Assembly (NCBI RefSeq): GCF_022751215.1
Contig: NZ_JAICDG010000002.1
Span: 1,612,001-1,676,000, forward strand
Direction: 5' to 3'
From: Actinomadura terrae
Lineage (GTDB): Bacteria; Actinomycetota; Actinomycetes; Streptosporangiales; Streptosporangiaceae
Length of the DNA: 64,000 nucleotides
The translations under genes and the position numbers were made by a program. Each line of letters opens with the position of its first letter. The stretch's first letter is position 1. The notes beneath the pieces were generated by a model. The model saw only the letters and a list, made by a program, of their open reading frames with translations, did not search any database and had not been told where the DNA came from. Shown here in pieces: positions 17,774 to 25,666 of the stretch.

Positions 17774-18297
17774 TTCGCACCGCGCCCGCGGTCGGTCGGC
17801 CGGTCGTAGCGGCCCCGGTCGGTCGCCAGCACCACCGCGGCGATCATCGTCGCGAGGATGGCGATGCCGATCAGCATCATCGCGAGCATCTTCGGGCCCA
17901 TGATCGCTTCACCGGCGGAGAAGGTCGGGTCGGCGGGCACGGTCCCGCGCCGCCGCGGCCAGGGGGTGAGGAGGATCCCGGCCGTCAGGGCGGCGAAGAC
18001 GGTGCCGGAGATGGCGAGGGCTCCCCGGTTGTTGTGCACCATCGTCATCGGCATGAGCCCGCCCGGGTTCATCATGTACATGATCATGAAGACCGCCATG
18101 ACCAGCATCTCCATGATCATCATCAGCACCACCAGGACGCCGAGGTAGTCGAGGTTGAGCAGCAGAAGCTCGACGCCGACGCACAGGAACGAGGCCAGCA
18201 GCGCGAAGGTCGCCCGTGCCATCGAGTCCACGACGAACACGGCCGCACCGAAGCCCACGGCCGCCACCGCCAGGACCCAGAACGCGACGGTCTGCAT
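17770..18297 (-). CDS. nuoJ: Complex I membrane subunit NuoJ-like
   Basis: A 175-residue membrane protein with five predicted helices, placed as NuoJ by order and by the pattern of its first helices. The helix 3 segment, normally a VYxGAixVLFlFVimL block with a pi-bulge and a conserved Tyr, reads YLGVLVVLMMIMEMLVMAVF and is Met-rich, with a glutamate inside the membrane. It is therefore a diverged NuoJ. The C-terminal tail is basic (DRGRYDRPTDRGRGAK). It lies 9 bp after nuoH and overlaps nuoK by 4 bp. Confidence 0.85.
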   Translation of the reverse strand: MQTVAFWVLAVAAVGFGAAVFVVDSMARATFALLASFLCVGVELLLLNLDYLGVLVVLMMIMEMLVMAVFMIMYMMNPGGLMPMTMVHNNRGALAISGTVFAALTAGILLTPWPRRRGTVPADPTFSAGEAIMGPKMLAMMLIGIAILATMIAAVVLATDRGRYDRPTDRGRGAK

Positions 18298-18306
18298 CCC
18301 ACCCCC

Positions 18307-19209
18307 TCAGTTCACGACCACGACGCCGACCACCAGGGCCTGCAACAGCGTGGCCGGAATCAGGAGCATCCAGGCGGCCTCCATGAACCGGTCCATCCGC
18401 AGCACCGGGAACCGGCCTCGAACCCAGACCAGCAGGGCCAGCACCGCGTACGTCTTGACCAGCGACCAGGCCCATCCCGGCAGCCACGGCCCCGCGCCGC
18501 CGCCCAGGAACAGCGGCACCGCGGCCGCCGCCGCGACCGACAGCAACGCGAACCGCCCGGCGGAGAACACCAACCGGTCCGGCCCCGACAGCTCGGCCGC
18601 GACCCCGCCCGCGAGATCGTCCGCCACCGGGTGGCCCAGCGGTCCCCAGAACGCCATCGCGAGCGCCGACAGCAGGTAGGTGGCGAGTGCGACCGGCATC
18701 CAGACGGCGAACCAGAGACCGTCCTGCGCGGCCGCGACCCCACCGAAGTCGAGGGAACCGGCTCCGAGACCGGCGGTGATGAGGGCGAACATGTGCGGCA
18801 ACTCGTAGGCCAGCCCCTGAGCCAGGAACCGGTACCCGCCGACCAGCGGGAACGCCGCGTTGACGCCCCAACCGGTCAGCCAGAGCGAAGCCCAGGCCAC
18901 GACCTCCATCGCGTTGAACCACACCACGCCCACCGGCAGATCCCACACGCTCGTGTCGCCCAGCGGGATCACCGTCGCCGCCAGCAGCGCCGCGGTCGCG
19001 AGACTGATCACGCCGATCCGCGACAGCAGCACGTCGGGCGCGTGCGTACGCCTCCGCTGCTGGACGATCAGCCGGACGCCCTCCCGCAACGGGCCGACCA
19101 CGCCGTCACCGGTGCGGAGCGCCGCGTCCATCGCCGCGGCCGAGTAGGCCAGGGCGCCGAGGACGACGGGAAGCGCCACGACCGTCCAGACCGGTACCGG
19201 CTCACTCAC
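18307..19209 (-). CDS. nuoH: Complex I membrane subunit NuoH-like, quinone-site loop reduced
   Basis: A 300-residue NuoH relative, shorter than usual (330-450). Conserved parts are GPLREGVRLIVQQ (cf. PLADGLKLLLKE), AATVIPLGD, LTGWGVNAAFPLVGGYRFLA, and QGLAYELPHMFALIT (the YE-P motif near the quinone tunnel). The first loop block GPNRVGPxGxxQ that lines the quinone chamber in true NuoH is absent, and the protein enters directly from helix 1 into GPLREG. This fits a module that no longer needs a normal quinone-reducing connection to the hydrophilic arm. GTG start at 19209 overlaps the upstream gene's stop by 8 bp. Confidence 0.85.
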   Translation of the reverse strand: MSEPVPVWTVVALPVVLGALAYSAAAMDAALRTGDGVVGPLREGVRLIVQQRRRTHAPDVLLSRIGVISLATAALLAATVIPLGDTSVWDLPVGVVWFNAMEVVAWASLWLTGWGVNAAFPLVGGYRFLAQGLAYELPHMFALITAGLGAGSLDFGGVAAAQDGLWFAVWMPVALATYLLSALAMAFWGPLGHPVADDLAGGVAAELSGPDRLVFSAGRFALLSVAAAAAVPLFLGGGAGPWLPGWAWSLVKTYAVLALLVWVRGRFPVLRMDRFMEAAWMLLIPATLLQALVVGVVVVN

Positions 19210-20590
19210 CGGGAGCCTCCGCTAGGGCGGCGACCTGGTCGAGGTCGGGGTCCAGGCTGGCGACGATCAGCCTCGCCGCCGCCAGCTCCGCGCCGTCCAG
19301 CAGCTCGGGGAGCATCGCGACGACGGCGGCGCTCGCCCGGCCGTCCACCGGGCCGCGCGGGCCGTCGATGCTCTCCACGGGTGCCGGATCGTTCAGCCGT
19401 TCCGAGGCTTCGGCGATGTCGCCGAGCCAGCCGGTCAGCCGGGTGAGCGCGTCGCCGGGGCGGCGGGCGGACGGTCCCTCAAGCTGAAGATTCTCCGCCT
19501 GCTCAGGGGTGATGGCGCCGACGCCGCTGAGCATCCACCGCAGCGTTCTCGACCTGCCGGTGCGGCGCACGAACCTGGCGACGCGGGGCGCGATCTCATT
19601 CTGCCCACCACCCGCGATGAGCTGATCACGCAGGAGGCGAGCCTGGTCGGCGGCCACCTCCCAGCCCGCGACGGCCAGCAATCGCCCCACGCTGTCGAGA
19701 CGGCTTGCGGCCCGCCGTCGTTCCGCCTCACCGGTCGTGACCCGCTCTCCGGCGGCGGCTCGCAGCCACGGCTCGTCCCAGAAGGCCGGCCCGGACGCCG
19801 CGCCGCCCATCACGGCGGGCTCCACGCCTTGGAGGACGTCGCCCTGCACGGTCAGGTCGAGCACGAGCCCGGCAGGCCAGTCCGCGAGAGCCGGGCCCAG
19901 CGGGAGGTGCAGGACATCCAGCTTCAACCCGTCCCGGTCGGCCGCCCGCCCGGCCATGGCCAGCCCCATCGGAGTACCCATGTGATGCTCGTGGCCGCCA
20001 TGGCCGCCGCCGTGCTCCATAGGGCCACCGTGATCATCCTCTTCGGCGGACGAACCTTCGTCGTGCCCAGCGTGATCAGGGTCGTGTCCGGCCTCAGGGC
20101 TTGCGTGGTCGTCTCCATGGCGCATCTCACCGTGGTCGGACCCGGGCGAGGCCCCGTGGTGGTGCTCATGCCCGGACATGTGATCGTCGTGTTCGCCCGT
20201 CCGCTCGGACTCGTCGGCGGGTGCCCACGGTCCGCGATCTCTGCGGGCTGCGGCGTCCGCCCATTGGGCAGGGACGTCGGCCAGTTCCCGTTGTGCGCGG
20301 TCGAGGTCAGCGGCGACTTCTTCGGCCGACGCCGCCTCGTCCAGCCGGACGAGGGATCGCGGACCCGGCATGCTCTCCCAGATGGTGTCCACCGCCGCCG
20401 CCAGATCCATTCCGGGACGTCCGCACACGACGAGGATCGCCGCCGCTGCCGGGGATGAGACCGGCCGTCCCCCGCGCCGGCGCAGCTCGGCCTCGACGAA
20501 CAGCCTGGTCCGCGTCGCACCGGGTGCCGTGATGACGAAGGCGCGGGGACGCGCGTGGGCGAAGCGGAAGAGCCGCTCCCTCAGGCCCAT
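19202..20590 (-). CDS. His-rich protein resembling a cofactor-less NuoB/NuoD fusion
   Basis: A 462-residue soluble protein between nuoA and nuoH, exactly where nuoB-nuoC-nuoD normally lie. The first 110 residues follow a NuoB-like plan (ending SPAAAAILVVCGRPG, then SMPGPRSLVRLDEAAS, which parallels the NuoB strand/helix before its MPEPKWVIAMG segment) but lack the four NuoB cysteines that bind cluster N2. Residues about 135-215 are a linker very rich in His, Asp, Glu and Gly (for example GHEHHHG and GGHGGHEHH). The remainder begins LPLGPALADWPAGLVLDLTV, which echoes the NuoD opening GPxHPxxHGxLRL, then a mostly helical region. I see no Fe-S motif and no membrane helix. Inference: a scaffold that caps the membrane arm, with the His-rich loop possibly binding metal. 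The family resemblance is by eye and needs a profile or structure search. Confidence 0.6.
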   Translation of the reverse strand: MGLRERLFRFAHARPRAFVITAPGATRTRLFVEAELRRRGGRPVSSPAAAAILVVCGRPGMDLAAAVDTIWESMPGPRSLVRLDEAASAEEVAADLDRAQRELADVPAQWADAAARRDRGPWAPADESERTGEHDDHMSGHEHHHGASPGSDHGEMRHGDDHASPEAGHDPDHAGHDEGSSAEEDDHGGPMEHGGGHGGHEHHMGTPMGLAMAGRAADRDGLKLDVLHLPLGPALADWPAGLVLDLTVQGDVLQGVEPAVMGGAASGPAFWDEPWLRAAAGERVTTGEAERRRAASRLDSVGRLLAVAGWEVAADQARLLRDQLIAGGGQNEIAPRVARFVRRTGRSRTLRWMLSGVGAITPEQAENLQLEGPSARRPGDALTRLTGWLGDIAEASERLNDPAPVESIDGPRGPVDGRASAAVVAMLPELLDGAELAAARLIVASLDPDLDQVAALAEAPGE

Positions 20591-20928
20591 CTGAACGCCC
20601 CCTCGCGCCACGCGTACACGACCCCGGCCATGAGGAGCGCGAGGAACCCGAACATCTCCACCACGGCCTTCGTCCCCACGGAGGCGACCACCACCGCCCA
20701 CGGGTACATGAAGACCATCTCCATGTCGAAGGCCAGGAAGACCATCGTCACCACGTACCAGCGCACGTGATAGCGCGACACCGCATGCTCCCTGGGCACT
20801 CCGCCCGACAGGAACGGCCCGGTACCGAGGGTGCCGGGCGGCGCGTAGACGAACGACAGCGCGTATACGGCCACGACCACGGCGGCCAGCAAACCCAGCA
20901 GCGCGAGCACCGCTACGTACGACTGCAT
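20581..20928 (-). CDS. nuoA: Complex I membrane subunit NuoA-like, first gene of operon
   Basis: A 115-residue, three-helix NuoA. The signature region reads SRYHVRWYVVTMVFLAFDME followed by MVFMYPWAVVV, matching the conserved FDxExxFLYPWA block. The loop motif YECG, with a Cys that is exposed in other NuoA proteins, is replaced by FLSGG. It is the promoter-proximal gene of the eight-gene unit nuoA-(B/D-like)-H-J-K-L-M-N. It overlaps the next gene by 10 bp, and a perfect dyad lies 22-40 bp before its ATG. Confidence 0.9.
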   Translation of the reverse strand: MQSYVAVLALLGLLAAVVVAVYALSFVYAPPGTLGTGPFLSGGVPREHAVSRYHVRWYVVTMVFLAFDMEMVFMYPWAVVVASVGTKAVVEMFGFLALLMAGVVYAWREGAFRWA

Positions 20929-20949
20929 ACCGGCCCCCTGAATCGACTC

Positions 20950-20968
20950 CTCCTACACGCCGTAGGAG
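20950..20968. promoter_or_regulatory. CTCCTAC-N5-GTAGGAG operator upstream of nuoA
   Basis: Perfect 7-bp inverted repeat (20950-20956 and 20962-20968) with spacer ACGCC, 22 bp upstream of the nuoA ATG. The arm sequence and spacing equal those of the dyad at 7249-7269 near the BlaI/M56 pair. Given its position, a bound repressor would block the operon. The regulator identity is inferred. Confidence 0.6.
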
Positions 20969-21283
20969 ATGATGCCCCACGGGTGCGCGATGGGGACCCC
21001 ACCCCCGCCTCTGACCTGCGATCCCATGATTGCTGGCGCGGTCGGTAGGACGCGGCTCGTCGGGCCCCGCCCTACAGACCCGGAGCTTGAGGGCGCGACG
21101 ATGGGCCCACGGCGACCTCTCCAACCCAGCATGGGCCGGCCGGAGGGTCCCAGGAAGACTCACCGGGCTTGCCGTCTTCGGACGGCTCGCTGGCACCGCC
21201 ATGGCCTGTGCGGTCGGTCATAGTTGCCGGACCGCCTCAAACTGCTGGTCACCTCGTGACCAGACGGCTCAGGATAACGGGCT
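20969..21283. other. Intergenic region, no gene seen
   Basis: 315 bp between the nuoA operator and the decayed AlbA_2-like gene. No supported coding region, tRNA or clear hairpin. It presumably holds the nuo promoter, but no convincing -35/-10 pair could be singled out. Confidence 0.5.
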
Positions 21284-22514
21284 GTGCCGTTTCCGATCGA
21301 GGACCTGTCTCGCCCATTCCGCCGCCCGAGTGAATTGCTGCGTCTGATCGAGGCCGTACGCGCCCCGATGAGAAAGACGAGTCGCTGTGGCTGGAATGGA
21401 AGAACCCGCTGGATCTGACCTCGCAGCCTGGGCGGCTGCACTTGGTCCGGCAAATCCTGGGCTTCGCCAACCGGGCGCCGGAGGCGGCCGCGATCCCCAG
21501 CGCCTGGTGCAGAGCCTGCGGCCCTACCTCGGTACCGAGATCACCTGGACGCCCGAGTACGTCACCGTCGAGGGACGAGAGGTGCTGGTGGTGGAGATCG
21601 GCCCGCCCAAATCGGGTGACCCGATCCACTTCCTGCTCAAGGACCTGTTCATCACCAAGACGGTGAACACCGCGAGCGGGCCGGTGACCAAGCAGCACGG
21701 CTACCATCACGGCACCATCCTCATCCGCCGGCCCGGCGACACCGAGCGCGCCGACCACCACGAGCGGCAGATGCTGTTGCGCCGGGCCCGCGCCACCGGA
21801 ACCCGCTTGCACGCGCGGGTGGTCGCCGACCGTCCAGAGATCGAGGCAGCGCCGGCGCTGGAGGAATGCTGGCCCGGTTCACCGAAGGTGAACGCGAGCG
21901 CCTGCTGGCCGCCCGTTACCAGCCGCCCGCCGACGAGCACGAGCGGCAACCGCGCGGCTTGCTGTCGACTGCCGCCGACCGTGCGCTGAGGGGATCCGCG
22001 CAGCCTGGAGGAGTATGCAGCGGAGATCGAGGCCCATCTGGAGCGGGTCTGCCCGGGTGTGCGGTACATCGACCCGGACTGGGAGGCCAGCTCTAAGGAG
22101 CTCGACCTCCCCGAGCCCCCCAAGCCCTACGGAACCCCGCGAAGCACCCGCGCTCTTGCCTGGCCCGTTGTGCCGCATCTCGCCATTTCGCCCGTGCGCC
22201 CGTATTTGAGGACGATCACCGATTGGCAGGCCGAACAGCGTCCCGAGGGGGTGCGGATCACCTTTAAGCCGGTCGACCTGCGAGCCCACGCCCGAGTGCT
22301 GCTGGAACCCGTTCCACTCGCCACAGCCCCGGGGGCCGCCGACCCGCTCGCCGTGCATTGGACCGCCGCCGGGATCGATGCCATCCGCCAAGACAACGGC
22401 ACCATCGCGCTGACCGTGGTGCCCTCCACCCTGCCGATCCTGCAGGGCGGTTTGGTCGACGGCGACGACCCCGACGGCATGGCGGCCGGCGGCGCCGGAG
22501 CACGGACGACCTAG
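21284..22514 (+). pseudogene. AlbA_2-type (Schlafen-like) DNA-binding protein, multiply frameshifted
   Basis: Homology runs across all three forward frames. GTG 21284 opens with FPIEDLSRPFRRPSELLRLI in one frame. DESLWLEWKNPLDLTSQPGR and LVRQILGFANR (the ExxxxEFKxxL and FANR motifs of AlbA_2) follow in a second frame from about 21367. SLRPYLGTEITWTPEYVTVE, VLVVEIGPPKSGDPIHFLL and GTILIRR (the beta core) lie in a third frame to about 21780, and the C-terminal domain (WEASSKELDLPEPPKPYG to the stop at 22514) lies in a frame open from about 22059. The family's glycine-rich segment between FANR and RPYLG is missing. At least three indels separate the parts, so this is a dead gene. Intact relatives in actinomycetes are helix-turn-helix or ATP-binding proteins of unclear role. 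Confidence 0.7.
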
Positions 22515-22551
22515 ACGGCGCGTCGGGATATTTCCAGACAGGTCCACGCTC

Positions 22552-23940
22552 TCAAGTGGGTCGTTTGGGGGTGAGGACGGCGGCCGCGAGGGCCGAGACG
22601 GCGGCGGCGACCGCGGCGAGGACGAACCCGTGGGTGAAGCCGTCGAGGGTGTCGCCGACGAGGCTGGCGGCGGCGACGCTGGAGATGACGGCGGCCCCGA
22701 TGGACGCGCCGAACTCGTGGAAGGTGCTGACGATGCCGGAGGCGACGCCGGACTCGTGCGGGGCGACCTGGCCGAGGGCGGTGGCGGACGCGACGACGAA
22801 CATCGCGCCGGTTCCGGCGCCCGCGATGGCCGTCCCGACGGCGACGGTCGCGGTGTGCATGGACAGTGCCGGTATGGCCATGCCGATGGCGGCGGTGAGG
22901 AGTCCGCCGACGGCGAGCGGCCGTGCTCCGGTGCGGGCGATGGCGCGGCCGGTGAGGTCGGCGCCGAGCATGGTCGCCGCCGCGACCGGCAGGAACAGCA
23001 GGCCGGTGCGCAGGGCGCCGTAGCCGTGCGCGTGCTGGAAGTAGAAGGTGCCGAGGAAGAACACCGCGATCATCAGGGCGGTCGCCATGAGGATCAGGAA
23101 GGTGCCGGTGGCCACCGGCCGCCGCACCAGCAGCGCGAGGTCCATCATCGGGGACGCGGCGGTCCGTTGCCTGACCACGAAGGCCAGGTAGCCGAGGGCG
23201 GCGACCAGCACGAGCAGCCCGGTACCGCTGGTGAGCCAGCCGTGGTCTCCGGCGCGGACGAAGGCGTAGATCAGGCTGCCGGACGCGGCGGTGACCAGCA
23301 GCGCGCCGAGCGCGTCGAGCCCGCCGCGCGTCCGGGGCGCCTCCTGCCGGGGCAGCATCCGGGCGAGCGCGGCGACGATGACGATGCCGATGGGCACGTT
23401 GATGTAGAACACCCATGGCCAGCCCGGGCCCGCGGTGAGGGCGCCGCCGAGCAGGACGCCGAGCGCGGCGCCGCCCCCGCCGAGCGCGGACCAGACACCG
23501 AGTGCCTTGTTGCGCTCCTCGCCCTCGAACAGGCTCACCACGAACGACAGCGCGGACGGCGACAGCAGCGCCGCGCCGAGCCCCTGGGCGATCCGTCCGC
23601 CGAGCAGTAGCCCGGCTCCTCCGGCGAGGCCGGTCACCAGGGACGCGGCGGTGAAGACCGCCAACCCGGTGAGGACGACGCGTTTGGCGCCGAGCAGGTC
23701 GGCGGCGCGCCCGCCGAGCAGCATGAGGCCGCCGAAGGTCAGGGTGTAGGCGCTGACCGTCCAGGTCACGGCCTGGCGGCTCAGATGCAGGTCGGCCTCG
23801 ATGTGAGGCAGTGCGATGGCGACGACGGTGACGTCCAGGATCAGCATGAGCTGGGCGACTCCGAGGAGGCCGAGGATCCGCCAGCGCAGCGGATGGGGCT
23901 TGTTCTCCTGGGCGGCCGTGGTGCGGGTCTGGTGCGTCAT
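22552..23940 (-). CDS. MFS efflux pump, DHA2 (14-TM) family
   Basis: A 462-residue proton-driven exporter: helix 1 GVAQLMLILDVTVVAIALPH (motif D1), GGRAADLLGAKRVV (motif A), IAQGLGAALLSPSALSF (motif B), about 14 helices, and a short tail. It is divergent from a TetR gene 91 bp away, and a 9-bp inverted repeat sits directly before its ATG, so it is almost certainly repressed by that regulator until a substrate is present. The ATG at 23940 is close to the family N-terminus. Confidence 0.92.
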   Translation of the reverse strand: MTHQTRTTAAQENKPHPLRWRILGLLGVAQLMLILDVTVVAIALPHIEADLHLSRQAVTWTVSAYTLTFGGLMLLGGRAADLLGAKRVVLTGLAVFTAASLVTGLAGGAGLLLGGRIAQGLGAALLSPSALSFVVSLFEGEERNKALGVWSALGGGGAALGVLLGGALTAGPGWPWVFYINVPIGIVIVAALARMLPRQEAPRTRGGLDALGALLVTAASGSLIYAFVRAGDHGWLTSGTGLLVLVAALGYLAFVVRQRTAASPMMDLALLVRRPVATGTFLILMATALMIAVFFLGTFYFQHAHGYGALRTGLLFLPVAAATMLGADLTGRAIARTGARPLAVGGLLTAAIGMAIPALSMHTATVAVGTAIAGAGTGAMFVVASATALGQVAPHESGVASGIVSTFHEFGASIGAAVISSVAAASLVGDTLDGFTHGFVLAAVAAAVSALAAAVLTPKRPT

Positions 23941-23957
23941 GACGCCCCTCCATTCTT

Positions 23958-23981
23958 AACTCGTACTTCCATGTACGAGTT
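23958..23981. promoter_or_regulatory. TetR operator between pump and regulator
   Basis: Perfect 9-bp inverted repeat AACTCGTAC-N6-GTACGAGTT, 17 bp upstream of the pump ATG. A third copy of the right half-site, GTACGAGTT, lies at 24013-24021, 10 bp before the TetR ATG. Together they would let one regulator control both divergent genes. Confidence 0.75.
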
Positions 23982-24031
23982 CAATGCCGGGGAGGGTAAC
24001 ATGTATTCCGGGGTACGAGTTAGCATGGGGC

Positions 24032-24628
24032 ATGCCCACAGCCAGTCCCGGGCGGCGCCGCCGCGCGGACGCCGAGCGCAGCATCGCCCGCATCGTCGGT
24101 GCGGCACGCGAGTGCCTGAGCAGAGATCCGAACGCCAGCATCGACGACATCGCCAAGCACGCCGGGGTGGGCCGGATGACGCTCTACGGCCACTTCCCCA
24201 ACCGCGCCGAACTGGTCGAGGCCGCTTTGGCGGACGCACTGCGCGCGGGCGAACAGGTGCTCTCGGCCATCGACCTCGCCGGCGACGCGCGGGACGCGCT
24301 CACCCGGTTGCTCGAATCAAGCTGGTCGCTGGTCGCCGAGTCCACGGCGTTGCTGGCCGCCGCTCAGGGCACCCTTCCGGCCGGACGCATCCGCGAGTTG
24401 CACTCCGCGCCCGCCCAGCGCGTGGAAGAACTGATCCACCGAGGCCAGGAGCAAGGCGTGTTCCGCACCGACATGCCGCTCACCTGGTTGGTCAGTGTCA
24501 TCCAGTACGTCCTGCACGGCGCGGCCGAAGAGAACCGCACCGGCCGCCTCACGCAACAGGAAACGGGCCGCATCGTCACCGAAACCGTACAGTCGATTCT
24601 CGCCCCACCCCCAACAAGCGACGCATAA
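24032..24628 (+). CDS. TetR/AcrR-family repressor of adjacent pump
   Basis: A 198-residue TetR repressor. The DNA-binding part is IVGAARECLSRDPNASIDDI and VGRMTLYGHFPNRAELVEAA (about residues 15-65), with the conserved Tyr-x-x-Phe. The C-terminal domain has the TetR_C pattern seen in pump regulators (REL..APAQRVEELIHRGQEQG..., ending VTETVQSIL). The start at 24032 puts the N-terminus at PTASPGRRRRADAERS; an upstream in-frame ATG at 23984 would run through the operator and is less likely. Divergent from the DHA2 pump with shared operator. Confidence 0.9.
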   Translation: MPTASPGRRRRADAERSIARIVGAARECLSRDPNASIDDIAKHAGVGRMTLYGHFPNRAELVEAALADALRAGEQVLSAIDLAGDARDALTRLLESSWSLVAESTALLAAAQGTLPAGRIRELHSAPAQRVEELIHRGQEQGVFRTDMPLTWLVSVIQYVLHGAAEENRTGRLTQQETGRIVTETVQSILAPPPTSDA

Positions 24629-24882
24629 CGACGGGGGCAGACTCAGTCGAACTGCCAGTCTCTACGTCACAATCATGCTGTTGAGACGGGAATACCTGGC
24701 CATCAATTACGCGTGGATGCGAGGAAGCATGGCTACAAAGAGCGACTTCTACACCAGTGTGCTGCCCCAGGTCGCTCGCGAGGCGGCGGAAGCGGCCGCC
24801 GCGTTGGTCCCGCGTGCGATCGATCCGTCCTCGCTCGGTACTGGGGTTCTCATACCGTTCCCACAACTCACTCGAGCACTAC

Positions 24883-24912
24883 AAAAGGCGCTCTTCGCGT
24901 ACGAAGAACGCC
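24883..24912 (-). terminator. Rho-independent terminator after tRNA-Lys
   Basis: Read on the minus strand: stem GGCGTTCTTCG/CGAAGAGCGCC with a TACG loop, followed by TTTTGT. It lies 23 bp beyond the tRNA-Lys 3' end. Between it and the TetR stop (24629-24882) there is no supported gene. Confidence 0.8.
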
Positions 24913-24934
24913 CTGGGCAGAGAGGAAACACGGG

Positions 24935-25007
24935 TGCGCCGTCAGGGACTTGAACCCCGAACCCGCGGATTAAGAGTCCGCTGCTCTGCCAATTGAGCTA
25001 ACGGCGC
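24935..25007 (-). tRNA. tRNA-Lys (anticodon CTT)
   Basis: A 73-nt cloverleaf on the minus strand: acceptor GCGCCGT/ACGGCGC, D-arm TAGCTCAATTGGCAGAGCA, anticodon stem GCGGA/TCCGC with loop CTCTTAA (anticodon CTT), T-arm with GGTTCAAGTCC. Discriminator A. CCA is not encoded. Confidence 0.96.
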
Positions 25008-25090
25008 GTGTCGGACGGGGCTCCGGCCTTGGCCGGTGTCCCTCGCGACAGGAAGAACAGTACCAGGGGCCGCGGACCTGTGCGAATCGG

Positions 25091-25666
25091 TTAGTCCTTG
25101 GCCGGGAGCACGCTCATCATGCCGCGCCAGAGGGCGATGGCGGTGGCGCGGGAGCTGACGCCCAGCTTGGCGTAGATCCGGTTGACGTGGTTCTTGACGG
25201 TCTTCTCGCTGAGGAAGAGCTGGCGGGCGATCTCGCCGTTGGAGCGGCCGGTGGCGATGAGGTCCATCACCTCGGACTCGCGGGCGGACAGGCCCAGGGA
25301 TACGCGGGACGCGTCGCGGACGCCGCGGATCAGGTCAAGGACGGTGAACGCGCCCGGTACGAGATGACCGCAGGCGCCGCCCCGGATGGCGACCTCGACG
25401 CACTGGTCGCCGGCGGACGCCAGGACGAATACGCGGGAGGTGCGGCTCAGTGGGGTGGCGTGGCCGGTGCGGGCGGAGTCGGCGTCCAGTAGAACGATGT
25501 CAGGACGCAGGCGTTCAGCCAGCTCGACGGCGTCACCGGCCGTGGCGGTCTGTGCAATGACCTCAAGCTCGTCGCTGTCGTCGAGTAGAGCGACGACGTC
25601 CGCGCGGACGCGGGGGTCGCCGTCCACCACGAGGACGCGCAGTGGGGCCGTTTCGTCGACACTCAT
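25091..25666 (-). CDS. LuxR-family response regulator with atypical receiver
   Basis: A 191-residue NarL/LuxR-type regulator. The receiver domain (1-115) keeps [14 protein letters not shown] and a possible phospho-acceptor in DIVLLDADS, but the usual C-terminal Lys before the last helix is missing ([12 protein letters not shown]), so it may not respond to phosphorylation normally. The C-terminal LuxR helix-turn-helix is standard: [20 protein letters not shown], then [20 protein letters not shown]. The start is placed at ATG 25666 after AAGGG; the open frame runs further upstream without coding character. No histidine kinase is adjacent, so it is an orphan. Confidence 0.88.
   Translation of the reverse strand: MSVDETAPLRVLVVDGDPRVRADVVALLDDSDELEVIAQTATAGDAVELAERLRPDIVLLDADSARTGHATPLSRTSRVFVLASAGDQCVEVAIRGGACGHLVPGAFTVLDLIRGVRDASRVSLGLSARESEVMDLIATGRSNGEIARQLFLSEKTVKNHVNRIYAKLGVSSRATAIALWRGMMSVLPAKD

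Noticed and set aside
24495..24953. Possible small gene before tRNA-Lys
   Set aside because: The frame runs through the tRNA terminator and has no ribosome binding site or family pattern; att site or integrase signs were looked for and not seen.
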